Of a DNA stretch of 6,119 nucleotides, positions 5,611-6,119 are shown in pieces. The notes under the pieces are model-generated. The model made no database searches. It was not told the DNA's origin and worked only from the letters and a program-made list of their open reading frames with translations. The stretch's first letter is position 1. Every line of letters begins with the position of its first letter. This DNA is from an uncultured Kineosporia sp. Its GTDB lineage: Bacteria; Actinomycetota; Actinomycetes; Actinomycetales; Kineosporiaceae. Location of the stretch: assembly GCA_937859855.1 (NCBI GenBank), contig CALMAR010000051.1, forward strand, positions 1 to 6,119, in the 5' to 3' direction. Position numbers and translations under genes: made by a program.

Positions 5611-6119
5611 TCAGGCCGCCTCTGCCGGGGCGGGATGAGCGGTCTCGGGCGGCGCGGTCACCCGACCGTGGGTGGCCAGCGCAACGAAGATCGCAGCAGC
5701 GATGGCACACCCGGCGAACAGGCTGAAACTGCCGACCGTGCTCTTCCCGACGATCACACCGATGATGGACGGCGCGATGATCGCCCCGATGCGCCCGATG
5801 CTCAGCGTCAGGCCGAGCGCCTGGCCGCGCAGGTGCGGCGGATAGGAGCGATCGACCACGCTGTTGAGCACGACCAGACCGCCCTGGGCGCCGGTGCCCG
5901 CCAACAGGATCAGGAGGTAGAGCACGACCTGCGGCGGCGAGGAGATGCTGGCAAGCATGACCAAGGCGGCGCTCGCATAGATCGCGACGGCGACGCGAGG
6001 GCCCCCCAGACGGTCGGCGAACAGCGCCACGACGACCGAGCCGACGGCTGGGCCGGGGTTGAGGGCGGTGTGGAAGCCGAGCGCGGTGGTGAGGGCGATG
6101 CGGAGCTCGTCGTAGTAGC
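5611..6119 (-). CDS. MFS transporter, aromatic acid/H+ symporter-like, C-terminal part (truncated by the window edge)
   Basis: The last 168 residues of a major facilitator superfamily membrane transporter run in from the right edge. The frame is open to 6117 with no need for an internal start. A hydrophobic helix is followed by VALFADRLGGPRVAV, a loop resembling MFS motif A (D-R-x-G-x-R). Further membrane helices are seen in VVLYLLILLAGTGAQGGL, in a segment with LRGQALGLTLSIGRIGAIIAP, and in LFAGCAIAAAIFVALATHG. The YPPHLRGQALGLTLSIGRIG region matches the pattern of the AAHS group, which imports aromatic acids with protons, but other MFS sugar or drug families share it in part. The C-terminus is a short Pro/Ala-rich cytoplasmic tail. 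The gene converges on the five-gene unit. It may import that unit's substrate, though its opposite orientation means it is not co-transcribed. Confidence 0.82.
   Translation of the reverse strand, partial: YYDELRIALTTALGFHTALNPGPAVGSVVVALFADRLGGPRVAVAIYASAALVMLASISSPPQVVLYLLILLAGTGAQGGLVVLNSVVDRSYPPHLRGQALGLTLSIGRIGAIIAPSIIGVIVGKSTVGSFSLFAGCAIAAAIFVALATHGRVTAPPETAHPAPAEAA

Overview
The window is GC-rich throughout, with G or C at most third codon positions, frequent GTG starts, ATGA-type gene overlaps and a TAGGCT-like -10 box. Together these suggest a high-GC actinomycete (Actinomycetes; genus not decidable from this sequence). I see no rRNA, tRNA, CRISPR array or insertion sequence.

Left part (1-1709). 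The first ~165-220 bases read best on the minus strand as the C-terminal end of a nonribosomal peptide synthetase condensation domain that runs off the left edge. They meet, head to head, the 3' two thirds of a plus-strand gene for a transketolase / pyruvate dehydrogenase E1 (AceE-type) protein. Neither protein has its N-terminal part here, so the region around 165-220 is a junction between two broken genes. It is either a real rearrangement or an assembly chimera.

Middle part (1710-5558). A 69-base intergenic region carries a plausible sigma-70-type promoter and a strong Shine-Dalgarno sequence. It precedes five plus-strand genes: a SnoaL/NTF2-like protein, a HIT-like protein with an incomplete histidine triad, a metal-dependent amidohydrolase, an NmrA-like NAD(P)-binding protein and a classical SDR of DltE type. 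The last three are tightly coupled: the HIT-amidohydrolase gap is 7 bases, and the next two junctions are 4-base ATGA overlaps. This looks like one transcription unit.

Right part (5559-6119). A 52-base convergent gap with a short GC-only hairpin separates the SDR gene from a minus-strand MFS transporter, which runs off the right edge. The transporter resembles the aromatic acid/H+ symporter type.

Taken together, the five-gene unit plus transporter fits a small accessory catabolic or modification module: hydrolysis of a cyclic amide or similar bond by the amidohydrolase, redox steps by the SDR and NmrA-like proteins, and a small-molecule cavity in the SnoaL protein. The substrate cannot be read from the sequence, and the grouping into one pathway is inference.
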